In this document: in pieces, positions 37,301 to 50,179 of the stretch | How positions within the stretch are numbered: the first letter of the stretch is position 1 | How the letters are laid out: the number at the start of each line of letters is the position of its first letter | Origin: Thunnus maccoyii | Taxonomy: Eukaryota > Chordata > Actinopteri > Scombriformes > Scombridae | Assembly: GCF_910596095.1 (NCBI RefSeq) | Contig: NC_056535.1 | Coordinates: 20,724,505-20,788,504, forward strand | Length of the DNA stretch: 64,000 nucleotides | Direction of reading: 5' to 3' | Translations under genes and position numbers: made by a program | Notes under the pieces: generated by a model | What the model was told of the DNA's origin: nothing | Database searches by the model: none | What the model saw: only the letters and a program-made list of their open reading frames with translations

Positions 37301-39401
37301 CAGTCTCTGTGTGACGAATACTCTGCTGTATGTTCAGCAGTTCCTCCTCTGTGTTTGAATGTCAAAGATGGTGTTGAAATAGTTGCCTGGAAGCCTGTTT
37401 GTCTCCCACGTGGATCTGATGGAGACAGAGAGACAGTGATTTCTGCATCAGCAATTCAAGGATTATTTTATTTGTCACATTCACACCACAGAATGTATAG
37501 TGAAATGTAAAGTGAAGACTCTGCACAGTACAATAAGTACAAAAACAAAATGTGCAGTATAAAAAACACAGTTAAAGGACTGAGTACGATATCAGATATC
37601 TTGTCTTGTTTGACAAAAAATCTTAACTCAAGGTCCTCATCATCTTATCATGTGACTGAATTTCCATACATAAGTTGGGTGATAACAACTAAGCTATCTC
37701 CATTTGCTGAGGAAGACCATGAGAAGCGTTTAAAAGCCCTGAACCGATTTTTTAGTGAAACCACTATCTCATCGTAGTTTTATTTTCCCCAAGTCATTGG
37801 CAATGCAATAACAGTTGAAACAAAGAGTTGTTTAAAGGATTAGTTGACCAACAGATAATGAATCTGCTAAAACATGAATTAATCTTTTTAAGAATATTTT
37901 TAAGCAAAAATGGCAAAATTCTCTTGCTCCAACTTCTCAAATGTGGCACAAATTCACAATTTGATGACATTTTATAGACCAAACAATTCATCAATTGATC
38001 TGGAATAAAATTCATTAATTCATTTCCAATTAAAACAATAATTTGTTGCAGTGCTAAATGCAATTACTTTGTAATTGTTATATAACTACATTTGGCTTGT
38101 TGTTTTGTACAATAATGTAATTTAAGCTGTTAAACCTGGTTATGAAACCTTGAAAAAGTTTTTTTTTTAATGTGATGTGTCTGGGTTAGGCCAAACCTGT
38201 CAAAATTGTTTTTACCAACTAACTAGGTTAGAAAAAGTAAGTTAAAGACCCCTTAAACTTCTCTTTAAATGTGTTTGTATCTAACTCAGTGTTTCAAAAA
38301 AAGGGGAAAAAAGAGTGGCTGTGGGAAAGGAGGGGGCTGTGAGGAGGCAAGTATGGCAGTGGAGAGAGAGCCAGGGGAAGCTCTGACAATAATGGTATAA
38401 TATGATCCTTAGCAGTTACAAAAAATAAAAGAGCATAACTGGATGGAAGTGGTCATGCCAGATATGACCAACTTGGGCCAAAACCTATTTCAGAGATTTT
38501 GCGCCAACAACAGATGACGTAAAAAAAAAAAAAAAAATATTGGTGTGGTTGGCCAAGTACGAAGAGGATGGACACAAGGCGTGACCTATGCCGACCCTAG
38601 GGTATATAACACAACGCCCTGAGTTGCGAAACTCAGCAACGGGTTGGTCTGTTATGATCACTGTATTGTTCTCCTTTCTTGCCTGGCATTAAAGTACATT
38701 TTTGCTGCTCAGAAACTCTGACTCCTGAGTTTTGAACAACGAAGAGAAGTTTGGCCTTGAGTTTTTTCAACAGAGACCCAGCGGAACTGATACGACAGAG
38801 GCTTCAAGTTTCCACATCATACTTCTGTAAGCTGAATACTGGACCAGGATTGGCTCCAAACTAGTTGTATCACAAATCCTGCTCATGGATCCACCCCTTA
38901 AAATCAGATTTTCAATGAGCACAGAGTAACTTTCCACTTCCAGCAGATGAATGTGAAAACAGCCTTCTAGTGTCAAACTCTGCACACACATCATTCACGG
39001 TGAAGCTCAAACATGCTACTGTACGAACAAGAAGAAAGACGTATTTTTGAGTGGAGGGTGACTTTAAGAAAGCCTGGACTATTGACACAGAATGAAACAC
39101 CAGCCTTATCTAGTATATAACTAAACTAACATCTGCAGACGTGTCTTGTGCCTTTGACCTCGATATGAACAGTTTCATTACCCGCAAACCTCACGGTGGA
39201 TTTGGCTAGGGCGGCCCTGACAGTACCGGGGTCTCCGTTAGTCAGGGTCAACACCTCCTTAGCCTCGTCCTCTCTCTCCCTCTTGCGGCTCTGACTGCAG
39301 CAGCCGCCCGGACGCTCCAGCTTCTTTGTCTGCTGCGCCAACTGGATCAATAAATCTCTGTTACGCTCTCGCAAAACGTCCAATCGGTCTGTCGATAACA
39401 T
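31385..39401 (-). CDS. miip: Migration and invasion inhibitory protein (MIIP), complete
   Basis: Nine coding exons: 39401-39182, 37415-37210, 36988-36883, 36793-36682, 36575-36498, 36384-36274, 31985-31889, 31767-31666 and 31519-31385 (1167 bp, 388 residues, the length I recall for human MIIP). All junctions keep frame. Recognition rests on conserved blocks: a short N-terminal Leu-rich helix ([18 protein letters not shown]), LLGYDWIAG (about 170-178), [16 protein letters not shown] (about 245-260, with a CxxC that could bind metal), [15 protein letters not shown] with [14 protein letters not shown] (about 278-309), then HCLSGW and SLDLRSSL. Each has a close counterpart in the human protein. 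Human MIIP has no catalytic domain; it is reported to bind IGFBP2 and to restrain cell migration and mitotic exit. The middle (75-140) is poorly conserved. Intron 6 (4.3 kb) holds an antisense L2 LINE and intron 1 an LTR-like block; neither breaks an exon. Confidence 0.93.
32630..36125 (+). mobile_element. L2-clade LINE, near full length but inactivated, in miip intron 6
   Basis: Remnants lie in order on the plus strand, antisense to miip. First comes an ORF1-like part with esterase-type stretches ([11 protein letters not shown] near 32915; [20 protein letters not shown] and [18 protein letters not shown] at 33090-33330). An endonuclease part follows ([20 protein letters not shown] at 34160; [13 protein letters not shown] at 34250). 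Then comes reverse transcriptase ([16 protein letters not shown] near 35050; YADN at 35149-35160) and the typical L2 C-terminal region ([19 protein letters not shown] near 35660). It ends in a 3' tail with ctatataaataaaactga. Stops and frameshifts are frequent, and the second catalytic Asp of YADD is Asn, so it cannot be active. The 5' border is approximate. Confidence 0.88.
37460..37560 (+). repeat. Short teleost repeat fragment in miip intron 1
   Basis: 'ttatttgtcacattcacacc' and 'atagtgaaatgtaaagtg' match the pattern of a common fish repeat that ends in 'cagtacaataagtac'-like words. Small and of uncertain borders. Confidence 0.35.
37828..38060 (-). repeat. AT-rich teleost repeat, reverse copy in miip intron 1
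   Basis: Reverse-orientation relic of the family at 18854-19215: gttgaccaacagataatgaa, then attttatagaccaaacaatt, ending in gttgcagtgct. Diverged and probably old. Confidence 0.5.
38172..38773 (+). mobile_element. LTR-like block (possible solo LTR) in miip intron 1
   Basis: About 600 bp with the order expected of a retroelement LTR. It starts with TG near 38172. A TATA box (gggtatataac) lies at about 38600, and a polyadenylation hexamer (attaaa, near 38690) sits about 90 bp further on. A ctcctgagttttgaa-type tail ends in CA at about 38770. No gag, pol or env frame flanks it, so it would be a solo LTR of an endogenous retrovirus or other LTR element. I did not find a convincing target duplication, and both borders are inferred. 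It runs antisense to miip. Confidence 0.45.
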
Positions 39402-39711
39402 TTTTTAAAAAAGTTAATGCTTCGTTAAAAGCACGTTTACCAAACAGAGGGTGAAACAGACAAAACTTTGGGGTCTTTTGTGATTTAAACACGTCTCCAG
39501 CATAGCAGCTCCATAACAACGCGTTGACAACAATGATTTCATTGGCTACGAACTTCCTACCCATCATGCCTTGCAACCGTTGGAGGATTTTCTTAAAGAG
39601 ACAGACACACATTTGATTTTTAGCTACAGTGCAGGATGTTGAACAACAGAGGGCGCCAGATACTTACTGTAATTAGAGATGCTGGACAGAGTTCATACTG
39701 AGTACAGTTAA

Positions 39712-40775
39712 CAGTGGTGGAAGACGAAGTCAAATCCTTAACTTAAGTAAAAGCAGAAATACCACAAATTATACTTCATTAACTATAATGTGTGGTCTTC
39801 CATAGTTTTCTAAAAAAAAAACAAACAAACCCCAAAACAAAAAAACAACAACACTGAATTGATCTACAAGGCACAACTGTGTAACCAACAGCGGTGGAAG
39901 AAGTGTTCACATCCTTAAGTAAAAGTAGCAAAAGTCCTGCATTCAAAATCTAACTTAAGTAAAGAACACAAGTAGGTAAGTAGTAGCAGCAAGAAGTACT
40001 TTACCATCAATACATTATTAAAATATTAATACTGATCTATGTACATGTAAGCAGCATTTTAAAGTTGTCAATTTAGAGCTAATCTTAACAATCTATACTG
40101 TTGTGTAGTCTGACCTATAACAGTGCTATTTTATTAAGATGATCACATGTTTTACATATAAAATATTGACCTGAAAGGTAGCTGAAGCTGTCAAATAAAT
40201 GTAGTGGAGTAGAAAGTACAATATTTTCCTCTGAAATGTAGTGGAGTGGAAGTATAAAGTAGCATCAAATGGAAATACTAAAGTAAAATACAATACCTCA
40301 GAATTTTACTTAAATACAGTACTTGAGTTAAAATACTTAGTTAATTTCCACCACTGGTAACTAAAGCCTAAAATAGACCTCTGCCATAGACTGCTGTAAA
40401 TACCCAACTAATGCACCAGATCTGTGGTTGAAAGTAGTCCTCAATAAACACATATTTCCTTCCATTTGAGTAATGTTTGCTAAAAAGAACAGCTGTTTTA
40501 AGAAATTATTTTGTCTTTTTCATAAGTGAATATATGTGTAACCCATTTTTAAACATTTATGTCTTCAGTAGGTAAAACTTGGCTTGGGAGAAGGACTAAT
40601 CCATCATTGGTTTTGGTCTTTTCATGAGATTTCTTGACAATATCAAAAATATAAATTAGCACCAGAATATTTTCCTCTGAAATGTAGGGAAGTAGAGGCA
40701 TCAAATGGAAATACTCAAATAAAGTACCTCAAAACTGTCCTTAAGTCTAGTACTTGAGTATCATTTCCACCACTG
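39712..40775. mobile_element. Outer hAT-type element, interrupted by a related copy
   Basis: The left end cagtggtggaagacgaagtc (39712) and the right end ending tttccaccactg (40775) are the inverted termini of an abundant teleost hAT-like MITE with 'cttaacttaagtaaaagc' near the left end and 'tacttgag' near the right. The right part (40660-40775) parallels the right part of the inner copy. The 8 bp on each side (acagttaa, gtttatag) do not match. Either the duplication has decayed, or the two ends belong to different insertions. Confidence 0.55.
39889..40356. mobile_element. hAT-type MITE with 8-bp target duplication
   Basis: The left end is cagcggtggaagaagtgttc and the right end ends in aatttccaccactg, inverted termini of the same family as the outer copy. 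The flanks gtaaccaa (39881-39888) and gtaactaa (40357-40364) are an 8-bp target-site duplication with one change, the hAT hallmark. There is no transposase frame. It lies about 0.5 kb upstream of the miip start codon. Confidence 0.85.
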
Positions 40776-42439
40776 GTTTATAGAGGAAAACCACAATTTA
40801 TAATGTAAAAAATAACAAATGTCTATGTACAAGATTTTGTTTATTTATCCGTCTTGTTATGTCAAATTCATAAAGCCCTTCAAAAAGAAAAGTTGAGGGA
40901 ATTGTCTTAAAGAATTGGACAGAAAAGAAACTAAATCTAACCAAAAAGGAAACCAAATGACTAAAAATACAGTATACAAGGAAACTGGAAGTCATAAATA
41001 CAAGATGGTCAGCTGAAGACATAACAAGCCTTCAAAGGTTAGTTGAGTCTAAACAGTACCACTACAGTTCCATACAGAAGAGGGACAAAGTACTCCCATG
41101 AAAACCATATAAGGTAGAAAGGAACTTTCGTTTTGCATGAGCACTTACCACAGCAGCTAAGAAATTACATTTATGCCTTCCATGACACACAGGAGCCTGG
41201 AGATTACAAACAGGAATACTGTTACGCCACTGACAGAAATTTTGTCTTGTGGTGGACATCGTGGTGCACTTGGGGCGGGAAACCATTTTGACATCCCCAG
41301 CTGCTGTGTGTGCAGAATATGAGATAAATACCCTGACCCAAATATCCAGTACACTGGTTTCATAGCAGCCGTGTGTTATAATTAGTGTGGTTGCTGCAGC
41401 CACCACACTCCCGATCTCTCCTAATTCATTTTGTGACCAATTTAGCTTAAAACGGTGAGAGGTATATGGGAACAAGCCTGTAAAATTATACTTGCTTAGA
41501 GGTTTGCAGCATGGAGAGACGCACTCTCTCCTATCCAGCTGTGCACCCTACAAGGAGATAAATGCAGCTTTACCTTCACATGGTAGAAAACTACTAAAAT
41601 CCACTTCAGAGTCTGACACTCTCCTTGTCAGGACGGAGCACACAGGTCGTTTGAGAGGGAACTCAAACTGAGCAAACTTGAAATGTCAGACGAGAAGTTC
41701 ACTAATCCCCCATATGCAGGATCTTTAAGTGACAGCAGATTCTAGACAGTGACATTAAATTTAGATTTTGACTTTTGTCACTGCAGCCCTTTGGATTTTA
41801 TCTTTCTATGTATCATCTGATAGTATCATGTACCATAGGAGCAATTCAGTGTTTTTTGGTCACATCTCCTTTTAAACCTGAATAATTTTGTTTTGGGCCA
41901 CTTGGGAGCAGCACAACAATCTGCAATACACAGCACTGACTTAATATCACCTTGTAAAGTTGATATGGCAACCGTGCTAACAAACATTTGCTTATTTACA
42001 CATCCAGCAGACACAGAGTAACACTCTAACTCACTTTGAGTCATGTTTCAGGTAACCTGATGTATGTACATCCAATGTTTACTTTTAGCTCTGTTTTGTT
42101 CTACACCAACCTATGAGCAAAATATGTCTCCCAAGCTGCTAAATGCTTCACTATGTTCACCAGCTAGTCACTAAATTTATCTGTCTGCTATTTGGTGCAG
42201 AGTAGGTAGTATACATCAGGTTTAGCAGAACTTTACTGAAAACGGCTGCCTGTTGTGTCTGTAAGCAACACCGATGAGACTGAACCAAAACAGTAAACTT
42301 GCAAAACAAAGAGCTAAAACAGGATAAAATGCTCAGTAGAGCTGAGGCTTTAGTCGCGTTATAATTCTCTGTGGGTTCATTACTGAGAGCAACACCTTTT
42401 ATACTATACATAAGTCACTGTTTGAAAATATTAGTTAGT

Positions 42440-42830
42440 GCATCTGTTAAGGGAGATGGACCCAATTGCAGGACAAAACAGCCAGAATGAACTGAAGAAT
42501 GTCTCTTTAATAAAGATTAAGTGCAAGCACAGCAAAATGGAACAGACCAAAACAAAACCAGACTGGGCAGAGCAGAACAGAACAAAGGATCCAACAAGAC
42601 TGACTGAAAACCACAAATTAAATACAGACTGAACTAATGAAACAACAAGGAACAGGTGGCAAGACACAAGGGCAGGCTGGGACCTGATTGGCTGGGGAAG
42701 ACACAGGGAGCAGGGCAGGGCTAATGAGACTGATGCAGGGCAGGTGTGGAGGGAAAGTGTAGGGAAAAGCAGGCTGGGACACAGGAGGGAAGACCCAGAG
42801 TGAACCAAAAACCCAGAAACAAAATCCTCT
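42440..42830. repeat. Possible dispersed repeat
   Basis: An unusually purine-rich, low-stop stretch: 'ggacccaattgcaggacaaa' near its start and 'gcaggctgggacctgattgg' plus 'ggcaggtgtggaggg' near its end. The wording is like a dispersed fish repeat I have seen, but there is only one copy here and no terminal repeats are visible. The frames on both strands (42431-42836) are most likely incidental. Confidence 0.35.
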
Positions 42831-43999
42831 CTTCAATATGTCACACTAACATTTTAACTTTCAAACATACAAGTAAAACAACAAAAATCTGAAAAACTGA
42901 TACTGTCGAATCATTTAAGCATGTTAGATATTTACGAACATCCACCTTCTGTCCAACTACAGATTCCCCCTCAATCTATCCATGAATATTGATAGAGAAC
43001 AGATCAAGAAACACAAAGGGCATCTATGGCAATGTAAGTTCACAATGCAGGGTTAAACAGCTCATCTTAATATTCAAAGTATCTGTCCTTCTCCCACTCA
43101 GTCCAGACTTAACATCAAAGGGAGAAAAAGCTGAGGGTCTCTAGACTGGAACAGAACCATAACAGCATCAATAAAAAGTAAAAAGAAACTATAAATCAAT
43201 CACTGAGCACATCCCGAAATAAAAATTTGGCATTTGGCACCATACTCACATCAGTTGATACCTGTTTAAAATCTGTGTAGAACAGATTTCTTTTAGTTTA
43301 CACACCTGAACGCACTACACTAAATTATATTCCAACAGCACCCGAGCCGCCTCTTTTGGTGTTGTTTGTTTTCATTTTTGTAGATTTTTTAATCATACTG
43401 TCTGAACACCATATAGGGTCATAACTCAGTTTAAGGCCCCGGCTAACCATTTGCTGCTGTATCTCTATGACTACACCACCCATTACTTTGTACATTGTTT
43501 GTTACCTGAATGGCCAAACTGCATCTCACTGATACATTAATCTGTGACAAAGTTTCATGGTCTGGAGCAGTCCATACAGAATTTACTTGCACTCTTTCTA
43601 ATCTGCATGTATTTCCATATATTTATATGAATCTGTATGTATTTCATGCACATAAAATATGTTACCCAGCTAAGATAAGCTGATAGTAAGAAAAGACTAT
43701 ACAGGCACTTGCACATTGCAATTTGTTTACTGGATTTGTTGTCATCAGAACTTTTTGATAGGTTGGAGTGCATGTAATGCATATCACAAATCTGCACATT
43801 CTGTACATGTTATCTGTTGCTGTAAGTTGACTGTATTTGATTAAATGCATGCACTAATTGCAGAGATACTCCAGGTAAAAGTCATCATTTCAGGCTACTT
43901 TCTTTTGTAAATATATGGTGACTGATATTTGATGGATTGACATGTTGATTTTCTTCTCACTGTTTCACTCTTGAAGGACAAGCTGTGTGTATGAAAGTG

Positions 44000-44400
44000 G
44001 AGACTGTAGTGTGTATTCATCCTCTGCCGTGTGGCTTGATGACATTAGTTTATTTACATCAAACCTGTCCATCCGTGGTGGCGCTAATGACAGTGTTGCA
44101 GGTGGTGCAGGGTCACAGCCATAATGATATGCCTGATCCCCCGTGGAGCGAATGGTGTGGAACTGCGTGGGTGAGCTGCTGCTCAGTATTCCAGTCACAG
44201 CTCGTTTGCATTGAGAGCTGTCCAGGCCAGTCCAGTATGATTAGTTGACCACAGTAGTCTGGAGTTGCACCCCATTATCATTAAACGGTGCCAGTCATGA
44301 AGTCATATACTCCTCCCTGTCTCTCTAATTACACCCCCACTGTTGGGCTTCAAGCAATTACTGCCTGCTGCCAGAACGCTTCATCGTTCATTAGGCACAG
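44000..44400. other. Possible conserved non-coding block
   Basis: Non-repetitive and balanced in composition. It has tctctctaattacacc, gcaattactgcctgctgcc and 'catcgttcattaggc', i.e. several TAAT/ATTA homeodomain-type words close together. The frame at 43985-44248 is not recognisable. Motif and composition evidence only. Confidence 0.25.
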
Positions 44401-47400
44401 ATAACGGACACATCGACAACAAAAACAAAAGAAAAAGTGGAATTACTCATATTTCTGCAAAATAATAAAAATATGACTCGGGAAAAATTGTTTTGATGTC
44501 ATTATTTTCAGATGTGTTTTGGAGAAAGGTGTTAGGATTATTGGAAAATGTGCCCCACAACTCAGAAAAACACAGAATACATTTGGGTCCTGCTCTCTGC
44601 AGTTTCTTGTTCTGTTTAATTCATTGTCCTGTCTTGTGTAAAGAAGGTCTTATATTGTTCATTTAGGTGGCTAATTTGGAAAAAAAAAAAAAAGTCAGTT
44701 TGTTATTTAAAAAAAAAGCTTGTTCTGTGGCCTTACAGCTGACTTCTCAGAACAATGTACCTCTGTAACAATGTACATCTACCAGAAGCTATTCATGGAA
44801 TAATCAGTCAAATGTCAGGCACTGAGATGACAAATAGGTTTTACGCAATTCAAGCAAAACATAATCTTCAGCATACTCCCACAAAGAGGGGGAGGGCAGT
44901 GATTTAGACATTATGTTGCCTCTTTCTGTCTTCTGTAGACATTTTTTGACAGGTGAAGTTTATGTAGAGCGTCATCTATATAATACTTAAAACCCCAGAA
45001 AACTTGATCTCGAAGCTCAAGTATTTTTCTACAACATCAATTATTCGTACTTTAAAAAAGTAACAATCATAGTTAAAGTTTGGAATACAAACATTGACCT
45101 GGCTTCCTTTTTTTTTTCATTTTTTTTTTTTTTAGCGATTTTGACTCACAAAACACAACACACACAAAACTTGGCTAATCTGCTTCAACAGGGCTGTGTT
45201 GGAGTGGTTGGATCTGATTTGATTGATAGTGGCCTGGCCTCAACATGAGTAAACAACTCCACTGTCATCAGATTTTGATTAAAATATTGGTCAACTCTGA
45301 TGTTCATGACATCGCCTTTTTCCAACGGAGGTCCACTGACTTTAAACCAGACCTGAGTGCAGATGATCATCCATCAGTTCTTGCTACATTATGTTAAAAA
45401 AGACAAAAGCGGACGGTGAGATTCTCAGGTCTCTCAGGTTTTTGGTGATTGTTGTCAGTATATATCCCAGATGTTTTCAAAATGTTTCATTCTTTTTTTT
45501 AACAAGGTGTTAAATGTAATGATATGGTTATAAAAAATGTTAATCAGACTGTAAGTTGGTACATCGTTAAATCAGCTGTAGACTTTTGAGGTAACACAAG
45601 AGGCCTCATTTACACCCTTGCAAACTGTTTTAAAAAGTTAATTCACTTATGTGTAAATTAAGGTGCAGTTGTAGTAAAAGTTGTTTGACCTAAATACACA
45701 TAAAGATGTAATAAATAGACAATTTACTGTAGCTTCCTTCATATGTTGTACTGGACACTAAGTTTAACAGAAAAAACATACACAAAACTGCTGCTTATAG
45801 CTTATTAGAATAGCAAAGTGTGTAAGTATATATCATTTCATTAGACAGTGAAATCAATGCTCATTTATCTCAGCTGCCGTCAGTTTCCAGTGGAGGTGAG
45901 AGGAGAGAAACACATTGGGAATTATATGACAAAGCAGTAGAATTGTATTTAGGCTGAGCTATTGGTTTTATTTACTTCAAGTCAACTCACTACTAGAAAC
46001 GATCAGTCAAGGCCCCTCTGAGTACATATTGTTTTAAAGTAAAGCATGCTGAGTTCCATTATGTGTATGATATGAAAAAAAAGTTATAAAAAGCTTGACA
46101 GGAGTTTGAAAAGTATGCCTGTTAAAACACAATCTATACACTTGAGTTGAGCAATTGTCCAGGGAAACCAGAGTTTGTGGTTATACAAACCGCGCTATGT
46201 GAGGGATTTGAAAAGAAAACTTGGTATTACCACATAGTCCACTGCTTGCAGCTATCTCTGCTTTCCTTTTTTTTATCTGATCTGAAAAGTCTCTCTTGAC
46301 TCCCTTGTTGCTGAGTGGCAATCGTCACAGTGGGAATATGAGAAGGCAAAGGAAAATAACCCGGAGCCAAGGTACACATCCACCCTGTGTGGTCTGTGTG
46401 TGAGCATATTGTTCTGTCTGAAAAGCAGCACCCGTCTCTCAACAAGCTTTTTTTAAATATTTTTGCTGGAACAAGACATCTCCAAATAAATTCTAGTTAG
46501 GTAAGATTGTGACAAAGCACAGTGAGATGAGGTAATATCAGAAAGTGAAAGACCAGCTAAGGAATCTGATGGAGAGAAGGAGGGAGGGGGGGGGGTCTGA
46601 TAGAAGGGAGTGACCAACAGGATTGGTGAGGGAAGTGTTTTTTGCTGATAAAGAAAGGGAAAGGATCGATTGTCCCCACCGCTCCTGTGATAGTGGTGGA
46701 TGCCATTAAGATAAGGAGGATTAGACCTGCCACAGTGCTGTCCTGGCTGCTACAACCTGAGGGACAGGTGGAGTGACCACAGATGTGTGAGGCGCCCCGA
46801 AGAGACCGGTTCAATCAGGTCAAGTTGATGATTTAATATGATGTTAAGATTAAAGGCAATCCGAGCACTGTTTGTCACCACAGGCAACTCTTTTCTCCAG
46901 AAACAGACAAACAAAACACTGAACTAAAATATTTGTTATTGATGGCTTAACGATGTTCAGCGTTAAGATGTCCCACCCAGGATGAGATTGATACTGCAGG
47001 TTCCTACATGTTTGACTTCAATTTCATGTCTTTTATAGCAGTGCTGTGTGCTCTAACCTGGAAAAACAGCTTTGCAACAATCACCTTTCCCTCTTTTGCT
47101 ATTATTTTCATTATTTTCTGTGCAGTTTTACATCTGTTTAATAATTTAAGGGAAAAAAACTATTTGTTCTTGTTAGTTTCTCTGGGACACAATAGATAAT
47201 ATTCACAAATGGAGACCAGACCAGGAAAAGGTTTTTAAAAAGCTAATATGAGTGTGATAATAGAGTATGTTCCACAAACAATATGCTTTTCATATTGCTG
47301 CAAGTGAATTCAGCATGGTAGGGCTACATACACAGACACACACACACGATGCCAATAAACATGTTTGGAAGGAGAGATGGACACTAATACACACTCAACA

Positions 47401-47519
47401 TCTTCTGTATAGCGGGTCCTGCATAAGTAGATTACTCTTTCTTCTTTTAATGGCCTATTTTAACTTTTTCAGAGTTTATCCCCCAAGCAATTATGCTCTG
47501 CCACGCTCAGGTTTTGCCT

Positions 47520-48010
47520 GAGTAAGAGTGAGGAACGAAGACGCCAGTGAAAATGTGCCCAGCAATCATGCTGTGGTCACCCTTGTTTCAACACATTACA
47601 CCCGGCGATCTAATGGCTGCTGATTTATGAGAGGAGGACAGAGACCATGAGGCTTGCTTCAGGTTTGGTTGCTCTGAGTTAGTCAGCAACGGGACCTCAT
47701 TTTGGGGCTTTTATGTCACTGCTGTGCTTAATGGCCTCTGTGCTTCTCGGAGGCCTATTAAACACATTCGGTAAATCAGCAGAGAAGAAACATACCTGTT
47801 AATCACAGCCTTTTATTTCAAGCTGAGGCCAGGTAATGAATCTACTGAAAGCCACCAAGCTGACAGAGAGTGTGTAAGGACAACTAAATGCTGTCATGGC
47901 AAGACAGACGGACTGCCTCAGCAGCCACCAGTGTCACACTGCAATCAATGCCACTAATTAATCCAGAATCTACTGCTTTCAGCAAATCTCCCTCATATAA
48001 ACAACACTAT
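47520..48010. other. Possible conserved non-coding block
   Basis: Balanced, non-repetitive DNA with 'ctaatggctgctgatttatg', 'ccaggtaatgaatctactg' and 'gccactaattaatccag'. The density of paired TAAT-type words is above the surroundings. No coding potential. A candidate enhancer by composition only. Confidence 0.25.
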
Positions 48011-49419
48011 ATTGTTTGTATTTGTACAAGGGACCAATTAAACTGAATCCTTCGACGTTAGATTATATCACCTCATCATAAAGTCACAACAAATAAGCTT
48101 TTCGCCCCAAACGACATGGTTTTTAAGCCTCGCAATTAAAAACTCACATATTCTGGGCTAGTTAAGCTCATACTGACTGCTGGCCTAATCCGACAATATT
48201 TAACATGGGACATAATTAACAAGGAGAGGAGAATGTAAAGCAGTGATTACTACTATTGTTAAACTGCCAGCTCTAAAATAGTGATTTCAACACAGGACAG
48301 AACACAGGAGAAATGTAAAAACCACAAGATAAATGCTGATGAATTCATCTGGATACAAATAAAGACATGTTGGTTTCTTATCTCAGTCTTTTGTTGTAGC
48401 CAAAGAAAAGAACATTACTATGTGGTCCATATTACACAACCTGTAATTTATCATTTTAAGATATGAGACAATTTTTGCCAAAATATATAAATTGTCATCC
48501 AACAATAACAACAAACAACAACCATATCCCCTCTTTTTACTCTGAGAGTTTCTAAGCGGTGTATTGCATTTTCTGCCACAGGCTTTTAGCAAAGTTGAGC
48601 AGCCTTCTCCATCAAACACATAGCATTCATCAACAATAGCCTAATTAAAAAGCTTTCAAGCTTGTTTTTCAGATCCACTAATCACAGAGACATTCCAGTT
48701 TTTGTGTATGGCCAGCATGACAACAAACATACACTGCCTTGCAGCAAATAAATCTCTAATAATTGAATTTGTGGTTCCCTACTTAAACATAATTAGACTT
48801 ACTCTTGCCAAGCAGAGGATATAGTCTGCACTCAGCTCAAGTGTATAACATACAATATCCAGACTAGAAACTGCAGCAAAGTCAAGATTTGATGTCAGCA
48901 AACGGTATATTTAATGGAAGGTAACGATCATGACAAAATGGAACAAGAAACATAATAGTTGATAATGCTGCAACACAGAGCCAGACAGCAAACACAGCTG
49001 CTAAAAAGCAGGGTTGTGACACCTGGAAATGTGAGAAAAGTCTAACCAGCGCAGCATAATTCAGAAACTGAAACTTAAAAAGCACTGATGTTCATCTACT
49101 TTGAATGAAAGCTTAAATTAGTAGAAAAACATTAGTCAGAACAGACACATTTCTGCAAAAGGGCAGAAATAAAGCAGCTGTCTCATTCAGAAGCATTTTT
49201 TTTTTACATAAAAAGTAATTTCGTGGCTGCAGTCACATGGGAAAATGTATGATTTCACTGTACCTACCACAGCGCTTGTGGGATGACTTCATAGTTCAGA
49301 GAGACAGAAAGATGACCTAACACTTTTATGCCTGATTACATGTTGTCTTGTGGCCTTTCCTGATCTCTGTGGGTAAGACGTACATCTGGGTACTTCCCTG
49401 CAGAAATAACATGTAGACC

Positions 49420-49700
49420 TTAAAGGACGAGTTCACAATTTTTCAAGTCTGTCTTGAAACAACAGTGAGGTGCCCAAATGAACATTTAAACTGGTTTTGC
49501 TTCCTGTTCATACTGACCATTAGAAGATCCCCTCCAGATGTGCTTACAATATAAATGATGGGGGGCAAAATTCACATCACTCGTTTGGTGCAAAAATGTA
49601 TTCAAAAGTTGATCTGAAGCTAATATGAGGTGTCAGCCATTGGAGTCATTTAAATATAGTAGATATCTTCCACAATTACAGTCTTTTAGTGAAAAAAAGA
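49420..49700. repeat. Old TTAA-type teleost MITE fragment
   Basis: Starts ttaaaggacgagttcacaat and continues with 'ggtgcccaaatgaacattt', 'tgaccattagaagatcccc' and 'gcaaaaatgtattcaaaag', which I recognise as an abundant teleost repeat. The right terminus is not visible, so the copy is truncated or decayed. A short similar start occurs at 59958 (ttaaaggatcagttcacat) in an mmel1 intron. Confidence 0.6.
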
Positions 49701-50179
49701 ACAATCTGATTCACAAATATATTTTGGTTATTTTGACTACAGTCTACCTGAATATTAACTCCCATTAAAAACCGTGAAGTGTAATCAATCTCTGAATGTC
49801 TGTGACATTGAAAATAACATTCAGGATTCAAGATCAACGCCGAAATACTAATAAGTTAATTGCACTCATTCGAAAATACTTAACACTATGAATATATGAG
49901 AGGAAACATCCTCTCTGCTAAATAAAATCTATGAATAAATTATAAACTCAGTTGCAAACCTCGACTCCCTGCTGCATTGCGCTCCATCAGTCTTGCTGTT
50001 GTTAAATGACTGCAAGCTTCTTCACTTATAAACGTTTCTGTGAGATTCCCCTCGAATGGATTTAAATAATGCTGCATGTATGTGAGCCATAAAAGGGATC
50101 TTTAACACATTTAGTGCATCTTAAATGCATGTTCTGTTTTAGTTTTGATCATGATCACTCTCTGCTAAATGTGTTTACT

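Noticed and set aside
41062..41475. 137-codon minus-strand frame
   Set aside because: No recognisable domain, irregular composition, and no flanking exons. Possibly part of an unrecognised repeat, but not supportable as a gene.
45185..45370. 61-codon minus-strand frame with a protein-like composition (QVWFKVSGPPLEKGDV)
   Set aside because: It reads like real protein more than most frames here, but I could not assign a family, find splice partners or see a promoter. A protein search would decide; it is left out as unsupported.
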